From: Emmonsiellopsis sp. PD_33 | Taxonomy: Eukaryota; Ascomycota; Eurotiomycetes; Onygenales; Ajellomycetaceae | Reading direction: 5' to 3' | NCBI GenBank assembly: GCA_032988165.1 | Contig: JANTQF010000214.1 | Coordinates: forward strand, 1 to 59,269 | DNA: 59,269 nucleotides | Shown here: in pieces, positions 56,424 to 59,269 of the stretch | Layout: each line of letters starts with the position of its first letter | How positions within the stretch are numbered: position 1 is the first letter of the stretch | The notes under the pieces: generated by a model | Database searches by the model: none | Told to the model about the DNA's origin: nothing | Seen by the model: only the letters and a program-made list of their open reading frames with translations | Position numbers and translations under genes: made by a program

Positions 56424-58507
56424 ATTGATGAATTGATGGGTGGTAAAACGAGAGACTGGAGTGAGTGTTGATGACAAGAAGCCGGCGAAGACCTGGGGCC
56501 TCCGCCGCTATTTCTAGTAGATCCACCATGCGACCTCCAACCGATCAGCTCGTCACTTTTCCATAAATGTCTCAGATAACGCCCCTATTATTAAGAGGCG
56601 CTAATTTAGGGTATTTGCTCGCGCCCAGGAGCCGGCCGACGTCTGCCCAGTCCCACAGCGAGATCTCGGTAGTCGGCACTAGCGAATTCAAGTTGGTGAA
56701 CGGATGTTCGAGCCCTTGGGAAGCGGGTCAACAGCTGGGTGTTTCGAGGCAGCTGGTCAAAGAGTAAAATGGAAACGCGCCGGCGACAGAGCTGTTCGGA
56801 ATCTCCTTTCTTTCCATCCAACAGTTGGGTACGAGTCGTCTTGTTTTAGCGTGTTCAACCCCAAGCGGTTATCAAGGGAGCTGCGGTTCTAGCCCACAGG
56901 CGTCCAATAACAAGATTTGCCCGTGACAGGGAATCCCATCTGTGGCGCTAGCTGCATCAATGGGGGAGAATTTATGTCAAGCCTTCGGCTACTTTGGGCC
57001 CCTCAGTAAGCGGCTGGACTGCTGTGTTGGCATCCGCGTTCCCAAGATCCATCCAGCTGAATATCAGGGATTCGTGGGCGGGCCTGTCTGTATTTTCATT
57101 GCAATTCTGTCCGATCGAGCCAGCAAAATTTTGGTTTTGAACAATAGTGGAGTGATCGGTAGTTGGGTGTTCCGTCTGACATGATTCCAAGACATGGCGG
57201 AACCGGTTCGTTTTGTGATCTTTTAGTTGGGTTTAATTGTGAGACTCGTTCTTGGACTCTGCTTCAGAGCATCGGGGTTATTGGCCAGACACCGCTCGTA
57301 AAGAGCCACCACGAAACGCCACGCTTGGGGAAAGCTGACGGGAGCGGGGTGTAGACCGTGTGGGATAACTATGAAAAACCGTGTCTGCGGCCTCGTCGGT
57401 TGAAATTGTTCTGTGGCTGACCCGCGGACTCTCAAGTCTCTCACCATGCTTCCCTGAGGGGTTCGTGTTCTGAATCCCGCCCGATATTTCCGACGGGCAT
57501 GGGACTCCGCTGTGTCTTGCATAGATTAAAAAACGCCGTCTAATAAAGAGTAAGCGGCATGGATACGCCGAGCCCTTCCGGTTCTAATTTTGGAGGCTGA
57601 GAAGCCCACTGTCAGCCTTCATCCGGCTTGACAGCAAAGAGTCAGCGCACCCGCCGAGGAAGAAAATAGTCTCGACGAAGCAATCGCTGGGAGACGATGG
57701 ATGGCGATGTGAAATATGGGCAAGGCCCAACCTTGCTAGCATGACATGCATGGCATCAGTAGAGACAAGCCTTGATCGGCATTCGAAATATTATGTTAGC
57801 GACGGCGCGGCGGCTTGTCAAGCTGTCAAGTTGTCAACCGCCTGTCACTCTGCCGGCTTCAAAGTTGGCAGAAGAACAAACCCAGCAAAAGAAAAGAAAA
57901 CACGACGATCCGGGGGAAATTGGCGACTCTGGAGTCTGGTTTTCTTAGTTCTGGAGAGGAGGAAGTCTGTCAACGTCCATGGATGGTGGTGAGAATTCCC
58001 TTTTTCGGAATTACGCTGACATGTCGTATTCTCCAGTTACTAGTTATTAATGTTTCCGAGTTCTCATCTTCGCCGTCTTCCTAATTCTATCTTCCATCTT
58101 TCTCATTAATTAATGAGTTGCCTATCAATACTTTCCCATCACTTCACATCCTCATTTACATCCGGCAAAAATTGGAGTAATGATAGATGCCCGCCACCGT
58201 CACCCACTTCCCAATGAAAACTCGCCCGGGCAAAAAAGAAAAAGAAGAAGAAGTAAAAATGCCCATATTCAAAACTTCCCAATATCAAAAGCCAAAAGAT
58301 TTAACCCTCCCACCCCCCCTTTTCCCTTCTTGCTAGAACAAGCCACAAGCAGTCCTCATTCCCCGCACACATTCATATTTAATAAACCTAAACCGCCCAT
58401 ATATGCCACATAGCCTAATTCTTGCTTAAACGAGAAACAAGACAGAACCTCCTTGTCTTACATGACATGACATCCATTCTGACGTTTACTCACTTGCCCA
58501 TCCTGCG

Positions 58508-58532
58508 CCTCCGCGGGGATATATATACGCGG
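58508..58532. repeat. short perfect hairpin with TATA loop
   Basis: CTCCGCG and its inverse CGCGGAG flank a GGATATATATA-type loop. It could be a cruciform-prone or regulatory site. No transcript is known from the sequence. Confidence 0.5.
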
Positions 58533-59190
58533 AGATGGTAAGTGTTTCCCCGTGTTCTGCACATGTCCTTATCCGAGTGAGACAGACAGGCCTGCAATTA
58601 GATGAGATGAGATTAGGTGCCTACATGCAGCTTATGAGAGACACCTCCTGGGCTATTTTTATTCCTTTTCTTTTGCTTACCACTTAACAGCTAGTTAACC
58701 GGATCCATGTGTAGGTAATCTAAGGGGGGGAAATGGCTATCTGGATTTTGTTTTACTTATTCCTCAGGAGCCTTATCAAGTTTCCCTATGGTAACTATGT
58801 AAACGATTTGAAGCTAGGGAGTATATACATTTTTCTCCTGTCTGTATTATGCTGTGGGAAGAAGCTGAAGACTATTTGTATGAAAAATTTTGCACCTATA
58901 CCCTTTTAGTTCATTTTAATATTAACTATTCTATCATTCCAAGTCAGCAGGCATCAACTCATGAACTACATAGCAGTTATGGTTTAACACTCTATCCTGT
59001 TTAGCTCACTTGACACACTGCCCGCAGCTCTAAGACTCTAGAGATTGCGGAAAGTTTTTAATAGCATTAGGGTCTTTCTTTTTTATATACCCCCTTGATA
59101 TATATAACAAGAAACAGTTTCAGCGGCGCGCATCCGCGCGCTGCCCCCTATGTGACTGACCTACCTGCTAACCTGTTAACCTGTTTTGAG

Positions 59191-59224
59191 GCAGCAGTGG
59201 CAGCAGCAGTGGCAGCAGCAGTGA
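59191..59224. repeat. CAG-rich triplet/12-mer repeat
   Basis: Tandem GGCAGCAGCAGT-type units end at about 59224 near the window edge, just before a GATGATAG stretch. Confidence 0.8.
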
Positions 59225-59269
59225 TGATAGTAATTAGTAGTTATAGAGAGTCAACTACATAATGGACAT

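Larger units (their letters stand above)
56424..59269. other. intergenic, 2.8 kb, to the window edge
   Basis: The tyrosinase promoter is at the left. ORFs 56567-56892, 56942-57184, 57223-57522 and 57741-58413 have no motif or splice support. At 58508-58532 CTCCGCG pairs with CGCGGAG around a TATATATA loop. A (CAGCAGTGG)-type triplet repeat ends the window. Confidence 0.45.

Overview
The window is nuclear DNA of a filamentous ascomycete. Genes are split by introns of about 45-175 nt with GT...AG ends and CTRAC-type branch points, fungal families dominate (Mim2-like protein, DHA2 and ACS transporters, short secreted tyrosinase, incomplete zinc cluster), and a complete 5S rRNA gene lies alone among protein genes. 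The style of the genes, the FHA-pseudokinase and the AT-rich islands with decayed genes suggest Eurotiomycetes, perhaps Onygenales; the order is inference. I rebuilt exons by hand, checking splice sites and codon phase for every model below.

Layout. 1-123: end of an unidentified minus-strand gene. 0.9-3.1 kb (-): glucose-6-phosphate dehydrogenase in nine exons. 6.5-8.2 kb (+): FHA-kinase fold protein lacking the catalytic base. 10.8-13.0 kb (+): 14-TM-type MFS transporter. 13.8-16.6 kb: AT-rich island holding an ORF broken by an in-frame TGA and a heavily decayed minus-strand gene. 16.7-17.6 kb (-): unrecognised 295-aa protein, with the 5S rRNA gene just beyond it. 18.4-19.65 kb (-): penta-EF-hand protein. 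20.4-20.9 kb: a fold-back miniature element with perfect 15-bp terminal inverted repeats. 21.5-23.1 kb (+): ChaC-type gamma-glutamylcyclotransferase with a 5-nt exon. 24.8-25.7 kb (-): glycine-rich RRM protein. 28.9-32.0 kb (+): 933-aa, largely disordered protein of unknown role. 32-45 kb: gene-poor, with one small three-exon gene at 38.9-39.5 kb. 45.0-46.7 kb (+): candidate regulator with half a zinc cluster. 47.2-47.7 kb (-) and 48.1-49.4 kb (+): Mim2-like mitochondrial protein and eIF2-beta, divergent from a 430-bp promoter with two GTCACGTG boxes. 50.3-52.1 kb (-) and 53.0-54.8 kb (+): ACS-family transporter and FAD-dependent amine/amino-acid oxidase, divergent from a 935-bp promoter. 55.3-56.4 kb (-): secreted tyrosinase. 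56.4-59.3 kb: no gene seen.

Functional links. G6PD makes NADPH, and ChaC degrades glutathione, so both touch thiol redox, but they are not adjacent. The oxidase, transporter and tyrosinase could form a small oxidative uptake/catabolism locus. Most other genes are housekeeping or orphan. No backbone biosynthetic gene, complete transposase, CRISPR array or phage feature was seen.

The most notable observations are the pseudokinase, the 5-nt ChaC exon, the fold-back element, splice-site pairs in the RRM, PEF and 933-aa genes where the alternative choice gives a truncated protein, and a recurring change within single genes from C-rich to G-rich coding strand.
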